Source: Baffinella frigidus
Lineage: Eukaryota > Cryptophyceae > Cryptomonadales > Baffinellaceae
NCBI GenBank assembly: GCA_026770585.1
Contig: MU646555.1
Coordinates: 284,651-308,286 of the forward strand
Reading direction: 5' to 3'
Length of the DNA: 23,636 nucleotides
The position numbers and the translations under genes were made by a program. How positions within the stretch are numbered: the stretch's first letter is position 1; the number at the start of each line of letters is the position of its first letter. The notes under the pieces were generated by a model. It searched no databases. It was not told the origin of the DNA and worked only from the letters and a program-made list of their open reading frames with translations. Positions 16,200 to 23,258 of this stretch are shown in pieces.

Positions 16200-16210
16200 T
16201 TTTAATAAAA
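16200..16210. terminator. Overlapping polyadenylation signals of convergent genes
   Basis: TTTTAATAAAA provides AATAAA on the plus strand (16204-16209) for the UL92-like gene and ATTAAA on the minus strand for the membrane-protein gene, overlapping the TAA of the latter at 16204-16202. Confidence 0.55.
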
Positions 16211-17467
16211 CACACCGCTGTCTGTGAAAATCCCCCGTCGCTGGCGTGGCAAAGTTGCCAGGGCCCGGTTGTTGACGGCCGCTTGTGTGAAAGGGAACGG
16301 TTTATGGTCTCGATACCCCCCACCGAAGACCGCACCTCGGGTGAGAGGTGGTGGGAAAGACGCGACGGTTATGCCCTGCCTATGCTGCACAGGAATACGA
16401 TTCTGCAACACAACGCCTGTTTCCCATGCAATCGCCCCAGTATCTTTGTTGATCGGCGGGTGTCGCCATTTTTTGATGACTTCGAAATCGGGTGTTATGA
16501 CCATAGGCACGTGTAGCGCGACTACGACGAGTAGAGCAATCTCGACCGCGCCGGTGGCTTCAGTAGAACAAAAGCCAAGTGTGCTCCACACAATTACGAA
16601 GTCAACCACTCCAGAAACGAGTCTCCATGCGTTAGTGACGGGGAACATAGTAGAAACGATTTTGAACGCTGCGACCACGCGCGAATAAATGACCAGTCTC
16701 GTTGGAACCGTATCTGCTGCCAGGGGTTTGACCGGGATATTGGTGGTGGCGTCGAGTTGTGCTGCTGCTGCTGCTGGGACGACGGGTTGTCGTTTGAAAA
16801 ACCCGAAGACCGTAGAAACGGGATTCCATTCCCAAAAAATAGCCAGCTCGATACAAACAATTGCCCCCCAGTATATAAACACGAGCATGTAAAACGCAAC
16901 GCTGTTCGCTGCACCAGACAGACGGCATTTTGTCGTACCCGCTGAACCTAAACTAACCAGTAGAAAAAAAAGTAGACTTGCTGCCGAGACGATCGCGCCG
17001 TTGACGAGTGACGTGTTAAACCCCGCTGGTGTCGCAACGAATGCAGACAGGATTGACAAAAAGGGAACTATCGCCCCAAATCCCAATACGATGCCCAATG
17101 CAAGCAAGCTGGAAGCAGTCGTTTTACCAGGAACCGCGGCTATAAATGGGCTGTTTATTGACGTCGTACACAAGAGCACCATTGTGTATAGAAGTGTCGT
17201 AACTGAAGCATGTGCCTTCGATAACTCCGCAACGTGGTTAGACTGGAAATCGCCTGTAACCGATCCCCTAGAATTGCATAGAACGATGAAAATAAACACA
17301 GTGTTGACTGTAAGCACCGCAGTAAAGGAATTAAGTAGCATGAACACCAACGCAGGAAATTGTACAAGCGCAGTCAAGTAGTAACCAATGGCGTGCACGG
17401 TTGTCGACAACACCACAGTATAGAGGCAGTTTTCGACCATGAACGTGACATATCTGGACACAGACAT
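16202..17467 (-). CDS. Eight-segment membrane protein
   Basis: 421 residues from the ATG at 17467. Hydrophobic segments lie at about 10-32, 39-64, 88-110, 118-142, 153-177, 188-212, 270-302 and 305-325. They are followed by a 95-residue polar tail rich in Arg and Pro, predicted to face the same side as the N terminus. A loop at 213-262 contains a short Ala run (PAAAAAQ) encoded by a CAG-type triplet repeat. Eight segments with a long polar tail is the plan of herpesvirus glycoprotein M, but I see no sequence motif that proves homology; a host-derived transporter-like protein is the alternative. A GTATAC box and a 9-bp-arm hairpin (17493-17519) lie upstream. Confidence 0.75.
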   Translation of the reverse strand: MSVSRYVTFMVENCLYTVVLSTTVHAIGYYLTALVQFPALVFMLLNSFTAVLTVNTVFIFIVLCNSRGSVTGDFQSNHVAELSKAHASVTTLLYTMVLLCTTSINSPFIAAVPGKTTASSLLALGIVLGFGAIVPFLSILSAFVATPAGFNTSLVNGAIVSAASLLFFLLVSLGSAGTTKCRLSGAANSVAFYMLVFIYWGAIVCIELAIFWEWNPVSTVFGFFKRQPVVPAAAAAQLDATTNIPVKPLAADTVPTRLVIYSRVVAAFKIVSTMFPVTNAWRLVSGVVDFVIVWSTLGFCSTEATGAVEIALLVVVALHVPMVITPDFEVIKKWRHPPINKDTGAIAWETGVVLQNRIPVQHRQGITVASFPPPLTRGAVFGGGYRDHKPFPFTQAAVNNRALATLPRQRRGIFTDSGVFY

Positions 17468-17492
17468 TCCACAGAAAAGGTCAATAGGGTCT

Positions 17493-17519
17493 CACCCCAC
17501 TTCTGTACGGAGTGGGGTG
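17493..17519. repeat. Short inverted repeat in a promoter region
   Basis: CACCCCACT (17493-17501) pairs with AGTGGGGTG (17511-17519) across 9 nt. It sits 26 bp upstream of the minus-strand ATG at 17467 and next to a GTATAC (TATA-like) sequence, so it would fall in or near the 5' leader. Confidence 0.5.
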
Positions 17520-17590
17520 TATACAGCCTAAATAACAGAACCGGTTGACGCAGCGAAGACACGCACACGTACAGCCGTTTGTTGTCGTGT

Positions 17591-17596
17591 TTTATT
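17591..17596 (-). terminator. Polyadenylation signal of the 176-residue gene
   Basis: AATAAA on the minus strand, 40 bp after the TAG at 17638-17636. Confidence 0.6.
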
Positions 17597-17635
17597 GATA
17601 CACTGCGTCTCTGGTATCTGGACCCCATGAGATTA

Positions 17636-18166
17636 CTAATACCCCGACTCGTCTGTGCATGCCGAGTCGTCTGAGTCCCCCTCTTCCCATCGCCCACCCT
17701 CGGCATACGCATACGCATTCTTACCAAAATAAATATGTAGATGACGTTCATCCCGTCTGCGGTGCACTATCGTGGAAGTGTAGCAGTCGAATGGTTTGTG
17801 GTAGTGGACGATCCTACCCGCGTATTTGCGGTACTCCTGGGCCATCTCCAAACCCTTTAGCTTCGTGATACCGAACAAATACCCGTCCGGGGTATCATAT
17901 GGAAAGTCGTTAGTATCTTCGTTGATCTTGCCATCGCATATAAATGCCACCACGACCCTTCCGCTACCTAGAACGAATTTGCCTCCAACACCGATACCAG
18001 ACCCGTCTACATCCGACCCCTTTACACGACGGAACTTTTCTGACAGATCATCTGTTTCGTCGTCGCTCAGCGCATAACCCTCGAGATCTCCAACCCAGTA
18101 ATGACCCTTTGGAAGCCGGATCTTTACAGTATCAGTCGTTCGATAATCATCCGCATACGACGACAT
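17636..18166 (-). CDS. Soluble protein of unknown function
   Basis: 176 residues from the ATG at 18166. The N-terminal phrase KIRLPKGHYWVGDLEGY followed by W- and Gly-rich strands (VGGKFVLGSGRVVVAFICDG, then DGYLFGITKLKGLEM) resembles a group of small uncharacterised beta-rich proteins of large viruses and phages that begin with a G-x-Y-[WY]-[IV]-G-D motif. That likeness is from memory. The C-terminal tail is acidic (EEGDSDDSACTDES). There is no signal peptide or membrane segment, so it is probably cytosolic or nuclear. No enzymatic residues stand out. It has its own AATAAA. Confidence 0.68.
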   Translation of the reverse strand: MSSYADDYRTTDTVKIRLPKGHYWVGDLEGYALSDDETDDLSEKFRRVKGSDVDGSGIGVGGKFVLGSGRVVVAFICDGKINEDTNDFPYDTPDGYLFGITKLKGLEMAQEYRKYAGRIVHYHKPFDCYTSTIVHRRRDERHLHIYFGKNAYAYAEGGRWEEGDSDDSACTDESGY

Positions 18167-18337
18167 AAATTGAGTTGGTATTTGTAGAGTAATTCCTCCT
18201 CATCACCGAGTACATATGTAGACATTCGTCGTTTTTTTTTGCTGGTACAACAGTCTGCGACAATCTGTATACCCTGTATATGTTTTTTGGATGATGCGTT
18301 GTCTTTAAGTGTACGAATTGGTGCACCGTATCGACCC

Positions 18338-18875
18338 ATGAGCGGAAATGCATCGCGGAACAATGCCCAATACATCAAGACACTTATCCCGAATGGTAAT
18401 ACATGTGTGTCGACTGTGAATATGGACAGATTGCTTGCAAACGTACAACCCGACGACAAGCCTCTCATATCGAACATCGTATCAGTCCTACAGGTTATGC
18501 GTGGGACGGGTGGTATCGATCTGTCTAGCAACATGGAAGTCGTTGTGACGACAAAGGGCTATGACTTGATATCCACACTGAGTAGTTCACTGGATAAGGA
18601 GTTTGTCATCACCAGCAACGATTTTGAGGAACGGACCTACCCCAAACAGAACCTACCCTAAACCAAACCATTACACACCACCTCAACGCAGCCCCTAACA
18701 CCCCAACCCAACGCAGATCCTACACAGCGTGAGCATCCCACGTATCAGCTCGGTGTTTGTACAGGTGGCCAATAAGGCAGTAGAGCTAGTGGTCCGGGTG
18801 TTCAACTCAAAGTTCCCAGTTGTGTACACGGCCGTGCAAGTTAGCACGGTGCATAAGCGTAGCAGACTCGTGTAG
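18338..18875 (+). CDS. Probable two-exon gene, unknown product
   Basis: Exon 1 runs from the ATG at 18338 with protein-like sequence (LISNIVSVLQVM, MEVVVTTKGYDLISTL) until a C-rich stretch beginning near 18640 and a stop at 18661. A second block, 18717-18875, has 52 good codons (VSIPRISSVFVQVANKAV, VRVFNSKFPVVYTAVQ) ending at TAG. Between them the DNA is C/A-rich (CCCTAAACC, CCCCTAACACCCCAACCC), like the other introns here, with a good acceptor CCCAACGCAG at 18716. The donor is uncertain: GTCATC at 18605 keeps the frame and gives 141 residues. The reading frame also stays open upstream of 18338 to 18188 without an ATG, so there may be a further upstream part. Function not recognised. Confidence 0.5.
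18605..18716 (+). other. Candidate C-rich intron with weak donor
   Basis: The acceptor CCCAACGCAG ending at 18716 is good and opens a 52-codon frame. The only phase-0 GT nearby is GTCATC at 18605. That hexamer is also the donor proposed at 8379 in the large glycoprotein gene. The part from 18640 is C/A-rich. Confidence 0.4.
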
Positions 18876-18878
18876 CGT

Positions 18879-18884
18879 TTTATT
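18879..18884 (-). terminator. Polyadenylation signal of the protease gene
   Basis: AATAAA on the minus strand, about 50 bp after the TGA at 18937-18935 of the spliced protease frame. The distance fits better with the spliced stop than with the earlier one at 19020-19018. Confidence 0.55.
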
Positions 18885-18934
18885 GAATGCGTTACACTCT
18901 TTCCGGGCTCGGGTTCTACCGTCCGACGCGTTCA

Positions 18935-19404
18935 TCAAGCCTTGGGGGTCGTCTTATCGCCCAACACGGTGTACCCCCGTATATGTGTGTTGGGCCTGGC
19001 ACCACGCCGAACGATACTCACTTCGTTGAAATCTTCTTTGTAGGCCTATACGCACCCGCCGATTCGCTGAAAGCCAAGCCGATCGTGTAACCGAGACTGA
19101 AGTCCTGGCATACTTTGTTTTGGATGAACTTGGTCACAACGTCTCCTTCTAGAACTTTTTTGTCTACTTCGACGAGCACATCCAGTTTCCCAGCATTCTC
19201 CCATGCGGTAATAACTCTGCCGACCGCAGGCTCACAATGCTCGATTTTCAGGGGTAGGCCGTTAAGCGAATTATCCCGCACGACACCTTGGATATCTTCA
19301 GCTGTAAGAAATAAACCTGTGTACTCCTCTGATTTTTCACCGACTGGATTAACAGTACCCCAAGCATAGAACTTCTGTTTGTTTGGGTTGAAGCATGTGG
19401 ACAT
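18935..19404 (-). CDS. Herpesvirus-like capsid maturation protease (two exons)
   Basis: 147 residues from the ATG at 19404, exons 19404-19022 and 18995-18935. The core LPLKIEHCEPAVGRV (50-64) matches the herpesvirus assemblin pattern LPL-x-I-x-H-x4-VG-x-V, with H56 as catalytic His. CQDFSLGYTI (99-108) matches the nucleophile region, with S103. Exon 2 supplies NTHIRGYTVLG, giving H132 about 29 residues after the Ser, as in the Ser-His-His triad of family S21. The FSLGY form is also reminiscent of phage prohead proteases (SIGY-like), so the enzyme may sit between the two groups. The role would be cleavage of scaffold protein during capsid maturation in the nucleus. It is much shorter than the herpesvirus enzyme (about 250 residues) and no fused scaffold is visible. 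A TATA-like TATATTAA lies at 19440-19433. Confidence 0.72.
18996..19021 (-). other. 26-nt intron in the protease gene
   Basis: A perfect donor GTGAGT follows ACGAA at 19022. The acceptor GGTGCCAG ends at 18996. Removing 26 nt shifts the frame and converts an immediate stop into 19 further codons holding the expected third catalytic His. If real it is among the shortest spliceosomal introns. Alternatives are a longer intron with another acceptor, or a frameshift. Confidence 0.55.
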
Positions 19405-19432
19405 CTAGTTGGTCTCCCGTAAACAGATACTG

Positions 19433-19440
19433 TTAATATA
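19433..19440. promoter_or_regulatory. TATA-like sequence between divergent genes
   Basis: TTAATATA (TATATTAA on the minus strand) lies 29 bp upstream of the protease ATG and 55 bp upstream of the plus-strand ATG at 19495, so it could serve either direction. Confidence 0.4.
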
Positions 19441-19494
19441 ACAACGCGCTCGGAGAGGACAGACAGTCCACCAACAAACAGCCAGAGTAGCCAG

Positions 19495-19755
19495 ATGTCC
19501 CAACTGCAAGCACTCCGCATGCTAGTCTGTGACAATGCGGCGGGGGTTTTGGGTGTCTTGACAATCGCAGTCCCGATTCTGTTTGTATTTGCAGGGCATG
19601 AGTGTGCAAGCACCGGGCACTTCATCGCAACGGGTCTTCTATGTCCAAAAGCAGAAACAGCGTCTTCGACTGGCTGGCTGTGGTTGGTAGGCTATTACTA
19701 TGTCCTATCAGTTTACTCTGCGTATGTCAGTGAATCCGACTGTGGAAATCCGTAA
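19495..19755 (+). CDS. Small two-segment membrane protein
   Basis: 86 residues from the ATG at 19495. Hydrophobic segments lie at about 16-36 (AGVLGVLTIAVPILFVFAG) and 61-78 (WLWLVGYYYVLSVYSAY), separated by a loop with two Cys (HECASTG and GLLCPK) that could form a disulfide. It is divergent from the protease gene across a 90-bp region. Its last 56 bp overlap the start of the next frame in another reading frame. Such overlap is unusual for this window and suggests either that the next gene starts later (ATG at 19726) or a spliced relation between the two. Family not recognised. Confidence 0.6.
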   Translation: MSQLQALRMLVCDNAAGVLGVLTIAVPILFVFAGHECASTGHFIATGLLCPKAETASSTGWLWLVGYYYVLSVYSAYVSESDCGNP

Positions 19756-20533
19756 GCTGGTATCTGCGTACGTTAAAAGGGGCAACGTGTCACCATCTCC
19801 ATTCAATAAAACGCTACACGAGCAAGGCACCTGGATGCTGTTTGCAGAAATGATAGAACCCGGCCGTGACAACGATGACCTAGGCTACGACGACGCGGGG
19901 TCCGAGCCACGGGAGAGAGCGACCCACAACATGCACTATTATCTGGTTGTAATATTCCACGCGGACGTCGAAAAGCGGCCGTGTAGACCAATTCTAAGGG
20001 TTGTGCATTTGACAACCCCGCCTGCTCTCGTGAGGGCCGATATCATCAAACAACGCGGCGTTGAGATGCTGGTCACTTGCCAGCTATGCGATACGGCTGT
20101 GAAAACCCGCGGCGAATTGGGTATTGACCCGTTCAAGCTGCTATGTGTATATACCCTCTCTATCACAGATACTGAAGCATCGACACTTATTGGTAACATC
20201 GCAGAGGTCAATACACATGTCGCATCTAGCGGCATGAGCCTGTCCCATAGAAGTAACATTGCACTGCTTCCGAGAGTTATGCACCGCATGGTATCGTCTA
20301 GTCTCCGCTCAATTTTCCATCTGCGACTCGCTTCTACCGCGACAGATGTCCAGCTCTCTGTGCTACTGCTCCGCGAGAGCCTGAACACCAAACGGTCGGT
20401 CAGTGTCAAGCTCCATGCGCTACACCCCTACCTGTCAACACCGGAACACCTCTTCGAGTCGCTCGCTTCATGCATGCGACCGTTGGATCTGTTTGCGTTC
20501 CGGTCTGGCAACTTCCAGTTTCTGACGTTTTGA
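19700..20533 (+). CDS. Unknown 277-residue protein, possibly structural
   Basis: 277 residues from the ATG at 19700, or 268 from ATG 19726, which reads more naturally as a start (MSVNPTVEIRKLV). There is an acidic loop near 55-70 and a beta-rich middle (MHYYLVVIFHADVE, ILRVVHLTTPP, EMLVTCQLCDTAV). A helical C-terminal half is rich in Ser and Leu and ends FRSGNFQFLTF. No signal peptide, membrane segment or catalytic motif is seen. Its place beside the capsid protease makes a capsid or triplex-like role conceivable, but nothing in the sequence confirms it. The gene is convergent with the next, with a 49-bp gap. Confidence 0.7.
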   Translation: MSYQFTLRMSVNPTVEIRKLVSAYVKRGNVSPSPFNKTLHEQGTWMLFAEMIEPGRDNDDLGYDDAGSEPRERATHNMHYYLVVIFHADVEKRPCRPILRVVHLTTPPALVRADIIKQRGVEMLVTCQLCDTAVKTRGELGIDPFKLLCVYTLSITDTEASTLIGNIAEVNTHVASSGMSLSHRSNIALLPRVMHRMVSSSLRSIFHLRLASTATDVQLSVLLLRESLNTKRSVSVKLHALHPYLSTPEHLFESLASCMRPLDLFAFRSGNFQFLTF

Positions 20534-20582
20534 TTACACGGGCCTGGGACTCGCTTCTACCCTCGGCTGGGGACTCGGTCGA

Positions 20583-21125
20583 TTACACAAGGTTATCGGT
20601 TGCGTCTGTCTTGGTAGGGGCTTCTTTCACGCACTGCATAACCATGTTTTTGGGCATTTGGAACAGCGCAATGGACTGCACGTCCGTGATGTCGCGAATG
20701 AACTCGCGCGTCAGCCCCAGTCTACACCAGCCGAGTAGGTTGATTTTTAGAATGAGCATGAGGTTGGGGGTCAGCCCCGCACCAACCAGATCGTCAAATG
20801 TTACCCCCGTATGCTCTAGAAACTCTGTCGATAGATTCAGCATGGCGATCTGGGGGAGAGAGGCTCCTAGATCTTTCGTTGCGTGAATTTTCCATGAGGG
20901 GACACGGGTTATGTCGTTGAGACCCAACCCCTTCTCTCGAATCCATTTGAATTTGTCGGGTTGGACAATTTTGAGTTGTTTCTCTGTCATACCGAGGCGA
21001 ACAAGCGTCTTAAACGTGAGGTCGTCTCGATCAGAGATAATTTTCCAGTTGATTATACGCAATGGTTTCTGCCACCCGTATACTTTGATGCTCTGTGTAG
21101 GCTTGAGCTCCACAATGCCAGTCAT
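20583..21125 (-). CDS. Helical protein with degenerate LG-T repeats
   Basis: 180 residues from the ATG at 21125; the frame extends five codons upstream only with GTG. From about residue 38 it shows recurring short units: TLVRLGMTEKQL, REKGLGLNDI, EHTGVTFDDLVGAGLTPNLML and CRLGLTREFI. These fit an L-x2-[LA]-G-[LMV]-T-x3-L pattern of paired helices. Similar degenerate units occur in many uncharacterised proteins of large algal viruses (from memory). It would form an elongated helical scaffold, perhaps protein-binding. There is no signal peptide or membrane segment. A GTATATC lies directly before the ATG, so the true transcription start is unclear. GGAACCC repeats begin 85 bp upstream of the start. 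Confidence 0.68.
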   Translation of the reverse strand: MTGIVELKPTQSIKVYGWQKPLRIINWKIISDRDDLTFKTLVRLGMTEKQLKIVQPDKFKWIREKGLGLNDITRVPSWKIHATKDLGASLPQIAMLNLSTEFLEHTGVTFDDLVGAGLTPNLMLILKINLLGWCRLGLTREFIRDITDVQSIALFQMPKNMVMQCVKEAPTKTDATDNLV

Positions 21126-21209
21126 GATATACACATGCACAACCCACCCACACCAACCTTTCTACTTTTACGAACCGTGCCGTTACAAATGCTAGCTCTG
21201 GACCACACA

Positions 21210-21393
21210 CCGGAACCCGGAACCCGGAACCTGTCTCTGTAACCCGGAACCGGAACCCGGAACCCGGAAACCGGAACCCGGAACCCGGAACCCTGCCACC
21301 CGGAACCCGGAACCCGACACCCGCCATCCGGAACCCCAAACCCGGAACCCGGAACCCGGAACCCGGAACCCGGAACCCGGAACCCGGAACCCG
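21210..21393. repeat. GGAACCC heptamer array
   Basis: About 25 imperfect tandem copies of the 7-mer GGAACCC (GGGTTCC on the other strand), with occasional one- to three-base variants. It lies between the genes at 21125 and 21640 and contains no believable gene; the reading frames across it are only translated repeat. A second array of the same heptamer is at 23259-23401. Confidence 0.92.
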
Positions 21394-21408
21394 TTGCGAA
21401 GCAACGGG
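21390..21408. repeat. GCGAAGC mini-hairpin at the array end
   Basis: CCCGTTGC and GCAACGGG pair across the three bases GAA. The centre, GCGAAGC, is the known extraordinarily stable DNA mini-hairpin heptamer. The right arm is repeated about 16 bp further on (GCAACGGGG at 21416-21424). Confidence 0.75.
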
Positions 21409-21463
21409 GCTGCTACGCAACGGGGTTCACATAACCGAACTCGTTTAGATGGACACATACGAT

Positions 21464-21533
21464 TTTACAGACTGTGTGGGTTTACAGACTGTTTGGGATT
21501 TACAGACTGTTTGGGATTTACAGACTGTTTGGG
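21464..21533. repeat. 18-bp repeat with ACAGACTGTTTG core, four copies
   Basis: Tandem units TTTACAGACTGTTTGGGA start at 21464, 21481, 21499 and 21517; the first has one change and is one base shorter. The core matches the repeat at 1-67. It lies just upstream of the promoter region of the gene at 21640. Confidence 0.9.
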
Positions 21534-21545
21534 TTAAAAAAAGAA

Positions 21546-21561
21546 CGACTAATGTAGACAG
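21546..21561 (+). promoter_or_regulatory. Shared 16-bp upstream element (copy 2)
   Basis: CGACTAATGTAGACAG, identical to the minus-strand copy at 4975-4960 and at a similar distance (79 bp) from the gene's ATG. Confidence 0.45.
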
Positions 21562-21639
21562 ATATGTACAGATAGTTTGCAGAATGGGTTTGTAAATCAA
21601 ACAGGGGTCGGGTCAAACTCACTCGAATTTCGAACAAAT

Positions 21640-23133
21640 ATGACCAAGCCACGAAAGTCACGGGAACCGGACCCACCCCCTACAAATTGGAGGGACAAAT
21701 TGGATGAGAAGACTCGAACGCTACAATGGAAACACGCGGCCGGATTTGAAGCGGGTGGGGTCACATACAAAAAACCAAAAGCACACAAAAATGCCCGTGC
21801 CCGGGTGTGGGATCTCGAAAAAGCGCGCCTCGCCAAAGACAAACTCCCGAGGGATCGAAATGAGACGGAGATCGATGACATACTCAAAGTAGATCACCCG
21901 GGTGAGTACCGGAAGCTCCGCTCAAAGGGGGTCGGTAGGGATGAGCTGATCCCGCCCCCGGCTGGTTGGAGGAATGATTTGGACGAAGATGAGCGCGCCG
22001 AGTTGTGGAGGTACGCAGCGGGGTTGAACGATGACGATACAAGCAAGACCGCCTCAGCACACTCGGACGCTCGCAGAGACATCAGATGGAAAGACAAAGT
22101 TGATGCGGCCAAACAGACGAACCCGGGCGAACGGACTCTTGAAGAGATCAATACGATACTGGAAGATATCAAACGGAAAGCGGGAAGCGTGGACCGGAGT
22201 CGAGCCAACCGAATGATAATCGCTGCGGAGAAGATGGAGGCCGCTCTCCTTTGGGCTGCATTAAAGGGGCTCCCGGTTGCGAACCAGGCGCCTCTTTCCG
22301 AAACGGATGCATGCAATATCGTCTTCAAACTCTTTGACGACCGGGATTCGATCCTGTTCGATGCACTGGGTGGGAAGACACTCCGAGAAGCGTGTTGGAA
22401 CGGGAATTCCACAGACGCGATCTACGTTTTGGCTTCGCGTGGGATGGGAGACGTCGGTGCTTCAAGTGCGGAGGGTATCCGTTTTTTAGTGAACAACACA
22501 GGTAACAAAACGACAGTTCTCACGAAGATGGACGGTGACGACTTCAAATACTCCAACAAAGAGTTCAAGAAGCTGGATTTGGTGTACTGCCCTGTCTATA
22601 TGTCCAACTCGTTCGCCGACTGTACAGCAGTCGAGTTGGTGTTTCAACTCCTGCTGAACTTTCTCGAAATCGGGAGCCGGCGTCTCTGGTTGCAATCCAA
22701 CGTCGGTCGATATCATCGTCCCTTGCGAACATGCGACATGCAATACATCGACAGGCTCGAAACGGAAGGGAATCATGAAGATGCCAAGAACATCAAATTC
22801 GTTTGCGGAATCACGATCCTCAAAAACGTCTCTGTACTTGAACGGAAAACCGACCCCGTCACCGGAAAGGACGTCGTCGCATCCATCAAGACTGGAAGCG
22901 GGACCACATGCATGGTCCACCAGCCACTGAAGAACCCCCTCTACAGCAGCGAGGCACAGAAATCGGCCCTGTCTGTGCTCCGGACGAAGCTCGGACTAAA
23001 CTTCATAGACCGCAACCGCAAACGGAAGGCGGCTACCCTCAGCGACACTTCTGCAGCACACGAAGACGACAGTGACGACGATTTCCAAGTGCGCGAATTC
23101 GACGACGCCGAATATGACAGCGACGACGAATGA
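21640..23133 (+). CDS. Nuclear-type protein with N-terminal duplicated module
   Basis: 497 residues from the ATG at 21640; the frame is open upstream only with non-ATG codons. Two copies of a charged module of about 70-80 residues (about 10-85 and 100-180) share PPP-x2-WR-x2-LDE-x2-R-x3-W-x2-AAG, then AH-x2-AR and an E-I-x2-IL end. A central and C-terminal domain of about 270 residues follows, with no recognised family. The end has a basic nuclear signal-like motif (RNRKRKAATL) and a very acidic tail (DDSDDDFQ to DSDDE). The plan parallels the protein at 10156-11895, so the two may be distant relatives or play similar roles; this is inference. AATAAA at 23160 follows the stop by 27 bp. Confidence 0.82.
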   Translation: MTKPRKSREPDPPPTNWRDKLDEKTRTLQWKHAAGFEAGGVTYKKPKAHKNARARVWDLEKARLAKDKLPRDRNETEIDDILKVDHPGEYRKLRSKGVGRDELIPPPAGWRNDLDEDERAELWRYAAGLNDDDTSKTASAHSDARRDIRWKDKVDAAKQTNPGERTLEEINTILEDIKRKAGSVDRSRANRMIIAAEKMEAALLWAALKGLPVANQAPLSETDACNIVFKLFDDRDSILFDALGGKTLREACWNGNSTDAIYVLASRGMGDVGASSAEGIRFLVNNTGNKTTVLTKMDGDDFKYSNKEFKKLDLVYCPVYMSNSFADCTAVELVFQLLLNFLEIGSRRLWLQSNVGRYHRPLRTCDMQYIDRLETEGNHEDAKNIKFVCGITILKNVSVLERKTDPVTGKDVVASIKTGSGTTCMVHQPLKNPLYSSEAQKSALSVLRTKLGLNFIDRNRKRKAATLSDTSAAHEDDSDDDFQVREFDDAEYDSDDE

Positions 23134-23159
23134 GTGGATCGTGGTGTGTAACAACTGTA

Positions 23160-23190
23160 AATAAATCTAAAAACGAGTCCAATTTTTAGA
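23160..23190 (+). terminator. Polyadenylation signal and small hairpin
   Basis: AATAAA at 23160-23165 is followed at once by TCTAAAAA (23166-23173) pairing with TTTTTAGA (23183-23190) across nine bases. Confidence 0.6.
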
Positions 23191-23258
23191 TGAAGCCGGG
23201 TGTGGATTCTATATTCTCGCGCAGAGGCTCACATATATCGAACAGACCCCGTCACCAC

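Noticed and set aside
18124-18534. 136-residue minus-strand frame
   Set aside because: It overlaps the start of the 176-residue gene and the opposite plus-strand exon, which reads more like protein. Some stretches (GDEEELLYKYQ) look plausible, so it is rejected with modest confidence.
21192-21458. Reading frames of 88-129 residues over the GGAACCC arrays (also 23190-23496)
   Set aside because: Translated heptamer repeat (GFRVPGS-type and its complement) without starts, promoters or plausible protein sequence.
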